DNA of 64,000 nucleotides from positions 62,001-126,000 of the forward strand of contig NZ_STGD01000015.1 in NCBI RefSeq assembly GCF_005222755.1, read 5' to 3'. Shown here piece by piece: positions 16,564 through 24,298 of this stretch. The notes beneath the pieces are model-generated. The model did no database searches. It worked only from the letters and a program-made list of their open reading frames with translations, and was not told where the DNA came from. The stretch comes from Roseomonas sp. HF4. Its GTDB lineage: Bacteria; Pseudomonadota; Alphaproteobacteria; Acetobacterales; Acetobacteraceae. Both the position numbers and the translations under genes were made by a program. Position 1 is the first letter of the stretch. Each line of letters begins with the position of its first letter.

Positions 16564-17294
16564 CCGCGGGCGACCGCAGGGACGAACATGTAGCCGGCTC
16601 CGCGGATCGTCTTGATGATGGTCGGGCTTTCCTCCGTCGGCTCCATCTTCCGGCGGAGCCTGCTCACCATCACGTCCACCGTGCGATCAAGCGCGTCCGA
16701 GACCCGGTTGCGGGCGAGGTCGAGCAGCTGATCGCGGCTGAGGACGCGCTGGGCGTGTTCGCAGAACGCCAGCAGAAGATCGTATTCGCCGCCCGAGAGA
16801 TCGACAGCGACGCCATCGGGCGCCGTGAGTTCGCGTCGCCGCGTGTCGAGCGCCCATCCGGCGAAGAGCAGGCGGTCCGCAACCAGTCCCGAGGCACGTT
16901 GGTCATTTCCCTGCGCCCGCCGCAGTACGGCACGGATCCGCGCGAGAAGCTCAGGCCGCGAGAACGGCTTCGGGATGTAGTCATCGGCACCAAGCTCGAG
17001 GCCAAGCACGCGGTCGGCCTCGTCGCCGCGCGCTGTCACCATGATGATCGGGACTTGGGACTTCGCGCGCAGTGCGCGCGTCAGGTCGAGGCCTGACTGC
17101 CCCGGCAGCATCACATCAAGAAGGATGAGGTCCACCGCGGCATTCGCGAGGGTTTCCCACATCTCGCGGCCGTCGCGCGCGCCGGTCGCGCGGTAGCCGT
17201 TCTGACGCAGGAACTTCGCGATCAGATTGCGCATCTCGCCGTCATCCTCGACGACGAGCACATGCGCCTCCGGCTTCAGCAGGTCCGGCGCCAT
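16560..17294 (-). CDS. OmpR-family response regulator
   Basis: A 244-residue regulator. The receiver domain has acidic pocket residues Asp17/Asp18, phospho-acceptor Asp60 (LILLDVMLPG), a conserved Thr in MVTARG and Lys in PKPFS. The C-terminal winged-helix domain has RRELTAPDGVAVDLSGGEYD and the recognition/wing segment VDVMVSRLRRKME. It is the partner of the kinase at 15193. Likely targets are the cop-box-like sites at 15103-15117 and 23814-23829, that is, the DUF305 group and the RND efflux operon. Confidence 0.92.
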   Translation of the reverse strand: MAPDLLKPEAHVLVVEDDGEMRNLIAKFLRQNGYRATGARDGREMWETLANAAVDLILLDVMLPGQSGLDLTRALRAKSQVPIIMVTARGDEADRVLGLELGADDYIPKPFSRPELLARIRAVLRRAQGNDQRASGLVADRLLFAGWALDTRRRELTAPDGVAVDLSGGEYDLLLAFCEHAQRVLSRDQLLDLARNRVSDALDRTVDVMVSRLRRKMEPTEESPTIIKTIRGAGYMFVPAVARG

Positions 17295-17304
17295 TCGGTC
17301 ATCC

Positions 17305-17691
17305 TCAAGCCTGATCCCTCGGCGTGAATCGCCCCTGCGCGGGGCGCTGTCCCGGCATGGTTAGGGTGACGACCACGCGCATTCCGGCAGCCGCGGTAAA
17401 ATCCCCTTGCCCTCGCAGCATATCTGCGCCGGCGGGCGTGAGGGGAACCGTTGTCTGGCGGCCGCCGGCCAGCACGACCGCCTGGCCGCTCGCGCCCTCG
17501 GCAGAGCGAGGACGATACGAGTTGTCGGTCAGATAGAGTCTGAGTTCATTCCCGTCGGCGACAAGCTCGGCGTGTCCACCGGCGAGGTCGATCCGCTGGC
17601 CGCCATTCGGGCCGCGGGTGATGCTTGCGCGCGCACCCGGCGCGAGGACGGGCAGCATCGTTGCAGCGGCAAGGAGGGTGCGTCGGTTCAT
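17305..17691 (-). CDS. Exported protein of unknown function
   Basis: A 128-residue protein beginning MNRRTLLAAATMLPVLAPGA, a possible Tat-type (NRRTLL) signal, followed by a compact beta-rich mature domain (HAELVADGNELRLYLTD, QAVVLAGGRQTTVPLTPAG, GMRVVVTLTMPGQRPAQGRF). This pattern, a small beta sandwich with alternating short strands, is often seen next to RND metal-efflux genes. It starts 21 bp after the RND pump stop and ends 10 bp before the response regulator start, so it belongs to this run. I cannot assign a function. Confidence 0.65.
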   Translation of the reverse strand: MNRRTLLAAATMLPVLAPGARASITRGPNGGQRIDLAGGHAELVADGNELRLYLTDNSYRPRSAEGASGQAVVLAGGRQTTVPLTPAGADMLRGQGDFTAAAGMRVVVTLTMPGQRPAQGRFTPRDQA

Positions 17692-17712
17692 GGGTGTTGT
17701 CCTTTCATCGAA

Positions 17713-20700
17713 TCAGTAGGCCTCGGCAACTTTCATCTCCTGCTGGCGATCCATCAGGCTCGCGAGCGCCGGCCTGCCGAAGCGATGGAACAGGAGGGGC
17801 GTGAGGAAGGTGTCAAGCAACGTCGCGGTTACCAGTCCGCCAAAGATCGTGACGGCGACGGGGTGGAGGATCTCCTTGCCGGGTTCGCTGGCGCCGATCA
17901 TGAGCGGGACGAGCGCAAAGCCCGCTGACAGTGCGGTCATGAGAACTGGCGTGAGACGCTCCAAGCTACCGCGCACCACAAGCCCGAGGCCCCAAGGCTC
18001 GCCCTCGAGCAGGGCCAGGTTCAGATAATGACTGACCTTCAGGATCCCATTGCGTGCGGCGATACCGGCCAGCGTGATGAATCCGATCATGGAGGCGACC
18101 GATAGCGGCTGGCCCGCGATCCAAAGCGCCGCAATGGCGCCCACCAGCGCCAGCGGCACATTACCCATGATGATCAGCGCCAGGACTGCTGAGCGATATC
18201 GGCTGTAGAGCACCATGAAGATCAGCGTCAGCGAAACAAGTGAGAGCATGGCAATCAGGCGGGTTGCTTCCTCCTGCGCCTGAAACGTACCTTCGAGCGC
18301 GAAGAAGTAGCCCGGCGGGAGCGGCGCATTGGCCATCTCCGTGCGGATGCGCTGCACGATCGCCGCCGTGTCGCTCCCATCGGTATTCGCCAGCACCACG
18401 ATGCGCCGCCGCCCGTTCTCCCGCAGGATCTGGTTCGGACCGTCGGTATCGCGTACCTCGGCCAGCAGCGAGAGGGGAACACGCCCACCCGGTGTCTCGA
18501 TCATGATCGACGACAGCCCGCTGCCGGTGCGGTCCTGGTCGGCAAGCCGCATGACAAGGTCGAAGCGGCGGGCACCGTCAACAACCTCGCTGACGACCTG
18601 GCCGCCGGACATGTCCTGCACCGCCTGGCCGATCGTCGCGGCCGAGACGCCGTGAAGCGCCGCGCGTTCGTGATTGACCGTCACTTGCAGCTGCGGGACG
18701 CGCACCTGCCGTTCGATCTGCAGGTCGCGCAATCCTGCCACTCCGGCCAATCGCTGCTGCATCTGCTCGGCGATGGTGCGCAGGGTGTCGAGGTCGTCGC
18801 CGTAGATCTTCAGCGCGATCTCCGCCCGAACGCCCGAGAGCATGTGGTCGAGCCGGTGTCCGATTGGCTGGCCGATATTCAGACTTCCGGGAATGATTCC
18901 GAGGCGCGCGCGGATATCCGCGGCAATCTCCTGCTTGCCACGGCCGGAAGGGTGCAGCGTGACGTCGATCTCCGAGGAATGGACGCCTTCGGCATGTTCA
19001 TCGAGTTCGGCGCGGCCGGTTCTTCGGCCAACCGACCGCACCTCAGGCACCTGCATGATCAGCCGTTCCGCGGCCGTGCCCAGGCGGTTGGCCTCGGCCA
19101 GGCTGATGCCTGGCTGGAACTGCAGGCTGATGGTGAGCGTGCCTTCGTTGAAGGGCGGCAGGAAGGCGCGCGGCAGGAATGGCAACGTTGCCACCGCAAC
19201 CGCGATCGCGCCGCCCGCCATGACATACATCAGCCGCTCGCGCCGGAACGCCCACAGCAGCGCGCGCTCGTTGCCGGCCTTCAGCTTGCGCACCATCCAG
19301 CCGTCGCCGTGGTCCATCCGCTTCATCCGCGGCAGCAGGTAGTAGCAAAGCACCGGCGTGACCGTGATGGACACGATCAACGACGCCATGATCGAGACGA
19401 TGTAGGCGACGCCCAGAGGCGCGAACAGCCGGCCCTCAATGCCGGAGAGCGCAAAGAGCGGCACGAAGACGAGGATCACGATCATCGTCGCGTAGACGAT
19501 GCCGGAACGCACCTCCTGGCTTGCCTTGGCGACGACGGTGAAGACCGGCAACGGGTTGCCCTTTTCCCGGTTCTCTCGCAGGCGCCGAAACACGTTCTCG
19601 ACGTCCACCACGGCATCGTCTACCAGCTCGCCGATCGCGATCGCCAAGCCGCCCAGCGTCATGGTGTTGATCGACAGGCCCAGGAGATGGAAGACGACCA
19701 CCGTAATCAGTACCGAGAGCGGGATCGCCGTGAGCGAGATGACCGTGGTTCGCACGTTCAACAGGAACAGGAACAGCACGACCGCGACCACCGCCACCGC
19801 CTCCAGAAGCACGGTCTGGACATTGCCGATCGACGCCTGGATGAAGTCAGCTTGGCGGAATTGAACATTGTCGGCCGTGACGCCCGCCGGCATCACGCGC
19901 TGCAGTTCGCGCAACGCTTCTTCGACCGCGCGGGTAACGACGACCGTGTCGGCATTGGGCTGCTTCTGGATCGACAGGATCACCGCCGGCCGGCCCATGC
20001 TACCGGCCTCGCCGCGCCGCAAGCGTGCCGCGAAGTCCACGCCGGCGACCTGGCGAAGAAGGATGGGCTGGCCATTCCGCAGCGCGATGGGCGCATTGGC
20101 CAGATCCTCGATCCGCGTCGTGCGCCCGATGTTGCGGATGAGGTATTCGCGGCCGGCCTGATCGACGTAGCCGCCGCCGCTATTGGCTCCGAACTGCCGC
20201 AAGGCGGTGACGATCTGCTCATGCGTGATGTCGAGCGCATGCATGCGGGCCACGTCCGGGGTCACGCGATACTGCTTCACCTCACCGCCGATCGGGATCA
20301 CCTGGCTGACGCCCGGGATGGTCAACAGGCGTGGCCGCACGACCCAGTCGGCCAGCTCGCGCAGCTGCATCGGGCTCGCCCGTCCATCGGTGGACATCGC
20401 CACCAGCATGATCTCGCCCATAATCGAGGAGACCGGTGCCATCTGCGGCACGACGTTCGGCGGCAGCTGCGAGCGCACAAGCGAGAGGCGCTCGCCGACC
20501 TGCTGGCGGTTGATCCAGATATCGGTGCCCCAGTCGAATTCGACGAAGACGATCGACAGGCCGACCCCGGACACCGACCGCACGCGGGTCACGCCAGGCA
20601 TGCCGTTGAGGGCAGTCTCAATCGGGAAGGAGATCAGCAGCTCGACCTCTTCCGGTGCCAGCCCCTCGGCCTCGGTCAGCAGGGTGACCACCGGCTTGTT

Positions 20701-20826
20701 GAGATCCGGGAAGACGTCCACGGGCAATTGGCGGAGCGTGAGCGAACCATAGACAACGAGGATGGCCGCTGCTGCGAGGACGAAGAGCCGGTTGCGCAGG
20801 CTCGTCGAGACAAGGAAGTTGAACAT
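17713..20826 (-). CDS. RND heavy-metal efflux pump, CzcA/CusA family
   Basis: Inner-membrane proton-driven pump of 1037 residues, the usual length for heavy-metal RND proteins. The chain shows TM1 near 12-30, a large periplasmic loop, a TM block with IAIGELVDDAVVDVENVFRR in TM4, a second periplasmic loop and the C-terminal TM block ending in a hydrophilic tail. The TM4 acidic pair (DD) is the proton relay. It is the middle of a TolC-adaptor-pump operon. Which metal is moved (Cu/Ag or Zn/Co/Cd/Ni) cannot be fixed from motifs alone; the copper surroundings favour monovalent copper or silver. Confidence 0.93.
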   Translation of the reverse strand: MFNFLVSTSLRNRLFVLAAAAILVVYGSLTLRQLPVDVFPDLNKPVVTLLTEAEGLAPEEVELLISFPIETALNGMPGVTRVRSVSGVGLSIVFVEFDWGTDIWINRQQVGERLSLVRSQLPPNVVPQMAPVSSIMGEIMLVAMSTDGRASPMQLRELADWVVRPRLLTIPGVSQVIPIGGEVKQYRVTPDVARMHALDITHEQIVTALRQFGANSGGGYVDQAGREYLIRNIGRTTRIEDLANAPIALRNGQPILLRQVAGVDFAARLRRGEAGSMGRPAVILSIQKQPNADTVVVTRAVEEALRELQRVMPAGVTADNVQFRQADFIQASIGNVQTVLLEAVAVVAVVLFLFLLNVRTTVISLTAIPLSVLITVVVFHLLGLSINTMTLGGLAIAIGELVDDAVVDVENVFRRLRENREKGNPLPVFTVVAKASQEVRSGIVYATMIVILVFVPLFALSGIEGRLFAPLGVAYIVSIMASLIVSITVTPVLCYYLLPRMKRMDHGDGWMVRKLKAGNERALLWAFRRERLMYVMAGGAIAVAVATLPFLPRAFLPPFNEGTLTISLQFQPGISLAEANRLGTAAERLIMQVPEVRSVGRRTGRAELDEHAEGVHSSEIDVTLHPSGRGKQEIAADIRARLGIIPGSLNIGQPIGHRLDHMLSGVRAEIALKIYGDDLDTLRTIAEQMQQRLAGVAGLRDLQIERQVRVPQLQVTVNHERAALHGVSAATIGQAVQDMSGGQVVSEVVDGARRFDLVMRLADQDRTGSGLSSIMIETPGGRVPLSLLAEVRDTDGPNQILRENGRRRIVVLANTDGSDTAAIVQRIRTEMANAPLPPGYFFALEGTFQAQEEATRLIAMLSLVSLTLIFMVLYSRYRSAVLALIIMGNVPLALVGAIAALWIAGQPLSVASMIGFITLAGIAARNGILKVSHYLNLALLEGEPWGLGLVVRGSLERLTPVLMTALSAGFALVPLMIGASEPGKEILHPVAVTIFGGLVTATLLDTFLTPLLFHRFGRPALASLMDRQQEMKVAEAY

Positions 20827-20838
20827 CCGAGGCGGCCC

Positions 20839-22554
20839 TCAGCGGATCTGCGCGATAAGGCTGGCCGCTTCAGTGACGACACGCTTTCCCGCGTCGAGAC
20901 CTGCGATGACGAGCACGTTGCGTCCGTCGAGCGGCTGCACGCGCACCGGGCGCGGCACGAAGCGCTCGGCCGTCGTCATCTCGAAGACGATGGGCGGGCC
21001 CTCCGCGCTCCGGATCACGGCTTCACCGGGAAGCACGATCCCGGCCGCACGGCGGTTCGTCTGCACCGTCACGGTAACTGGCGTTCCCACCGACAGTCCG
21101 GGCGAAGCGTTCACGATACGAAACTGCAGGGGAACCGCCTGTTGGCGCAATGCAAGGCCGCGTCCAATGAACGCGAGGTCCAGGGTAAGTCCCGCCGAGG
21201 TCGTGGCCCTGGCGCCGGCGATGTCGGCAACCATCCCGCCATCATAGGCAACGGCTTCAACCCATAGGCGGGTCGGCTCGACGATCTCGAAGAGCAGTTC
21301 GCGCGCATCGACGATCTGTCCGCCGACGGCTGCCGCGACGCTGATGAAGCCCGACGCGGTGGCCTGGACGGCCAGCCTGCCGTTCAGGCCCTCGGCCACC
21401 GCGGCCCGGCGGGCGCGCAGCCCGTCAAGCTCCGCGCGTGCCTCGGCGATCTCGCGTGTCGACACGCTGCCCGCCAGGCCTGCAAGACGCTGCGTACGCT
21501 GCTGGGCGATTCCGATCTGCGAGTCGAGCTCGGCGAGGGTCGCCTGCACCCCGCTGCGCTCCTGTGCGCCGAGCACCGGAACGACATAGGCCAGGGTTTG
21601 CCCGCGGTCGACGCGGCTGCCGAGGGCGGGAAATCCCCCCTCCGGCGACTCCACCCGACCGGCCTGGGGCGCCTGAACGCGCCCGGATGCATTCGGATCG
21701 GCGATCACCTGGCCAACCAACTGCAACGAGACGGGCGCGTCGGCGCGGTCGACGATGGTGGCGCGCACGCCGAGCAGTCGCTGCGTCGGCTTCGGGACGA
21801 AGACGCTGCCGTCCGGCTGCCGGCGCGGCTGGTCCAACGGCTGTGCCAGGACCGGCAGCGCTACGAGCGCCAGAATCAGAGCCATCGGGGCAGCTGCTGC
21901 CCGCACCGGCACGCCACCGGCAGCGGCCTTGTGTGGTGTTTCCAGGGCCGGCTCCGCACGCGGCTTGAGCGAGACGGTGTCCGCCGCCACCAACGGCGGG
22001 AGGTTGCGCGGTGCTGCTACCCTGCCAACCAGAACGCCCAGGAGAAGCAGCGCGAGGCCCGCAGCCCAAATCACAGGCTCCACCGCGGCGCGCATCGCTG
22101 TTTCGCGCCAGCCCGGCGCCGCCGCGGCTGCGGCCGCAACGGCCGGGACCTCGATCTCGAACGGCAGCAGATCCACATCGGACCCTGCGGTGATGGTGAA
22201 GATGAGGTTGCGCGGGCCCGCCTGCCCGAGCAGGGGATGGGAGACGACGTAGGTCGCCTCCGCACTGCGGGTGACCGGGACGGATTGCCCGTCGAGCGTG
22301 GCGGTGATCTCGGCGTTGTCGATCGGCTCGGCGGATGCGTAGCGGTCCAGGTAGAGCCAGAGGCGCGCATCCGGACCGAGGACGCCGACGAGATCGAAAA
22401 TGTCGGAATGCGCGATCGCACGCGGAGCGGCGTTGGCGGGTGGCGGTGGCTCCTCGCCATGGCCTTCGTGAGCCAAGGTTACCGGCGCGGCAGTGAGAAG
22501 CGTCAGGAACGTAGCGGCGAACAAGCAGCGAATTAGAGATGTGGCACGCTTCAT
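20839..22554 (-). CDS. RND periplasmic adaptor with an extra N-terminal exported domain
   Basis: A 571-residue membrane-fusion protein joining the pump to the outer-membrane channel. It is longer than the usual 350-450 residues. Residues 1-30 form a signal peptide followed by HEGHGEE. Residues about 45-145 form a beta domain. A TM helix lies at about 163-182 (VIWAAGLALLLLGVLVGRV), then a second hydrophobic stretch at about 222-242 (APMALILALVALPVLAQP) that looks like the original signal of a standard adaptor. After it come the barrel/lipoyl halves (VQAPQAGRVES, SGFISVAAAVGGQIVDAREL) around a coiled hairpin. The layout suggests fusion of two exported proteins. It overlaps the TolC gene by 4 nt. 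Confidence 0.88.
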   Translation of the reverse strand: MKRATSLIRCLFAATFLTLLTAAPVTLAHEGHGEEPPPPANAAPRAIAHSDIFDLVGVLGPDARLWLYLDRYASAEPIDNAEITATLDGQSVPVTRSAEATYVVSHPLLGQAGPRNLIFTITAGSDVDLLPFEIEVPAVAAAAAAAPGWRETAMRAAVEPVIWAAGLALLLLGVLVGRVAAPRNLPPLVAADTVSLKPRAEPALETPHKAAAGGVPVRAAAAPMALILALVALPVLAQPLDQPRRQPDGSVFVPKPTQRLLGVRATIVDRADAPVSLQLVGQVIADPNASGRVQAPQAGRVESPEGGFPALGSRVDRGQTLAYVVPVLGAQERSGVQATLAELDSQIGIAQQRTQRLAGLAGSVSTREIAEARAELDGLRARRAAVAEGLNGRLAVQATASGFISVAAAVGGQIVDARELLFEIVEPTRLWVEAVAYDGGMVADIAGARATTSAGLTLDLAFIGRGLALRQQAVPLQFRIVNASPGLSVGTPVTVTVQTNRRAAGIVLPGEAVIRSAEGPPIVFEMTTAERFVPRPVRVQPLDGRNVLVIAGLDAGKRVVTEAASLIAQIR

Positions 22555-23741
22555 GGTTCGACCCCGATCGCTTGATTGTAGCGTGATATGGCTTGGCGGA
22601 CCGCGACCTGCATCCGCCGACGATCGGCGTCGGCGCCGGCAAGGCTGGTCCGCAGCCGAAGCGTCTCCGCGAGGGTTGTCTGGCCGTCACGGAACGCGCG
22701 CTCTCCCAGGCCCGCGGCTTCCGCGAGCGCCGCATGCCGCTGATCGGCCAAGCGCGCGGCGGCCCGCGCATCGGCCAGGGCTGCGCGGGCCCGCTCCCGC
22801 TCCGCGGTAATGAGGCGATCGACGGCACTGGCTTCTGCGGTTGCGGTGGTGAGTTCACCCTGCGCGGTCGCGCGTCGTTCCGCATTGCGCGGCGGATGAG
22901 CGAACGGTATCCGCACGCGCACGCCGAACCGGGTGTCCCATCCGGAATCACGGTCGTCGCGCTCTTGCCGCATGAACGCCCCTATCTCCGGGCTTTCGCG
23001 GTCTTCGACCTCGGCAATTCGAATGCCGGCGCGGGCGACGTCGAGCCCGAGCCGTGCGGCGACGATGCGGGGATGCTCGGCAGGCGCGGCAGCGTCGCGC
23101 AACACTTCCTGCGATCCAGGCGCGGGATCACGTCCGGTCAGCGCGCGAAACGCGATCCGTGCCTCGCGGACAGCGGCCTCGGCTTCGCGCAATGCGCCCT
23201 CGCTTTCCCTGGCATCTGCGGTCGCGAGCAGTTCCTCCGCCCGAGAGACCTGGCCGGCCCGAGCCTGGCGCGTGACGTCGCGCGTCAGCGCCGCCGTGCT
23301 CGCCGTTCGCGTTCGTGCCGCGGCCAGGGCGGCCTCCGCGGCCGCCCAGGTCCAGTACGCGTCACGAACCTCAGCGGCGATAGCCAGGCGACGAGCCGCA
23401 ATTTGCGCCGCAAGACGCTGACCTTCAGCATCGGCGAGACCACGCTGTGCGCGAGACTGCCCTGGAAGCCACACCGGGACGCCGACCTCCAGTTCGGCTT
23501 CGCGAAAGCCACGATTTTGGGTGAAGCGATCGGTGGTGTAGCCCAGCCCTACACTGGGAGCCCCGGGTGTCAGCGAATTGGCGCCGCGCAGCCGTGCATC
23601 GATCGCTGCACGCTGCGCCTCGAGTGTCCGCAGTTCGGGGTTCAGTGCGGCCGCAGCTTCGAAAGCGTCGCGCAACGGACTGGCATGCGCCGTGGCGATA
23701 CCGCCCGCTAGCACGGCAGCCAAGATGAACCGAATCAGCAC
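22551..23741 (-). CDS. TolC-family outer-membrane efflux protein
   Basis: A 396-residue outer-membrane channel subunit. It has a signal peptide (FILAAVLAGGIATAHA) and two tandem coiled-coil repeats typical of TolC/CzcC proteins (for example LRTLEAQRAAIDARLRGAN and the long Ala/Glu/Arg helix near 130-200, then a second set near 260-370). It is the first gene of the operon and its stop overlaps the adaptor start. The promoter region upstream holds a cop-box-like half-site pair at 23814-23829. Confidence 0.88.
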   Translation of the reverse strand: MLIRFILAAVLAGGIATAHASPLRDAFEAAAALNPELRTLEAQRAAIDARLRGANSLTPGAPSVGLGYTTDRFTQNRGFREAELEVGVPVWLPGQSRAQRGLADAEGQRLAAQIAARRLAIAAEVRDAYWTWAAAEAALAAARTRTASTAALTRDVTRQARAGQVSRAEELLATADARESEGALREAEAAVREARIAFRALTGRDPAPGSQEVLRDAAAPAEHPRIVAARLGLDVARAGIRIAEVEDRESPEIGAFMRQERDDRDSGWDTRFGVRVRIPFAHPPRNAERRATAQGELTTATAEASAVDRLITAERERARAALADARAAARLADQRHAALAEAAGLGERAFRDGQTTLAETLRLRTSLAGADADRRRMQVAVRQAISRYNQAIGVEP

Positions 23742-24016
23742 TGAATCCCCTTCCGCGTCGCCCCTGTGCGGACGGGTATGGCGACCTCACGCGAACGGGT
23801 CTTTTCCCGATCATGACAAAGTATTGCAAAACGGGAGGCTCGCTGGTGCGCCGGGCTCAGGCGCTGAAGTCGTGCACGCAACGCTGCGGTCAGTCGTCAT
23901 CGCCTTGCACAGCAGACTCCGCGCCGCAGATCGAAGAGAACGAACGCAGTGCGGCGCATCATGACGACGTTCACCGATGCCAGCCGGGCGAGGCGACATC
24001 AGGGTTGAGATTCCGC
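23742..24016. other. Divergent intergenic region, no gene recognised
   Basis: About 275 bp between the minus-strand efflux operon and the plus-strand copZ promoter. Small frames here have no family features and no good ribosome site. It holds the cop-box-like element (23814-23829) near the efflux side and otherwise shows nothing I can name. Confidence 0.5.
23814..23829. promoter_or_regulatory. Degenerate cop-box-like site upstream of efflux operon
   Basis: TGACA-AAGTAT-TGCAA has a perfect left half and a 3/5 right half of the TGACA/TGTCA dyad also seen at 15103-15117. It lies 73 bp upstream of the TolC-family gene. Control by the local response regulator is an inference. Confidence 0.35.
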
Positions 24017-24041
24017 TTGACCCTGCCAACGTGGGAGGGAC
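24017..24041 (+). promoter_or_regulatory. MerR/CueR-type promoter dyad for copZ-copA-cueR
   Basis: A TTGACC -35 element at 24017-24022 runs into an imperfect dyad, GACCCTGCC-AACGT-GGGAGGGAC (7 of 9 positions pair), within the expected long spacer of a MerR-type promoter. It lies about 40 bp before the copZ start. CueR encoded at the end of the operon is the obvious regulator. Confidence 0.7.
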
Positions 24042-24081
24042 GACGAAGGCGTCTCCCGCAGCTTCTGAACAGGAGACACAC

Positions 24082-24282
24082 ATGCAGCACTTCAACGTTC
24101 CGGATATGACCTGCGGCCATTGCGTGAAGACGATCACGCAGGCCGTGCAATCGGTTGACGCGGCGGCGCAGGTCCAGGCGGACCTCGCCACGCACAGCAT
24201 AAGCGTGACCAGCAGCGCGAGCGCGGCCAGCCTCGCGGCCGCCATCGCCGCCGCTGGCTACGCCAACACCCCCCGGGCCTGA
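24082..24282 (+). CDS. copZ: CopZ-type copper chaperone (HMA domain)
   Basis: A 66-residue stand-alone heavy-metal-associated domain with the ferredoxin-like ordering and Cu(I) site MTCGHC at residues 9-14. It passes Cu(I) to the CopA ATPase encoded 16 bp downstream. AGGAG lies 8 bp before the ATG. Longer frames starting at 23977 would run through the regulatory dyad and add non-conserved sequence, so I chose 24082. Note that the usual Lys/Tyr after the metal loop is replaced by AGYANT near the end, a normal variation. Confidence 0.9.
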   Translation: MQHFNVPDMTCGHCVKTITQAVQSVDAAAQVQADLATHSISVTSSASAASLAAAIAAAGYANTPRA

Positions 24283-24298
24283 GGCAGGAGCAGCCGGG

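Noticed and set aside
18652-21267. 871-codon plus-strand frame opposite the RND pump
   Set aside because: Antisense of a strongly conserved RND gene; Arg/His/Asp-rich with no structure.
23813-24109. Small plus-strand frame starting MTKYCKTGGSLV before copZ
   Set aside because: It runs through the CueR-type promoter and overlaps the copZ start; no ribosome site or recognisable domain.
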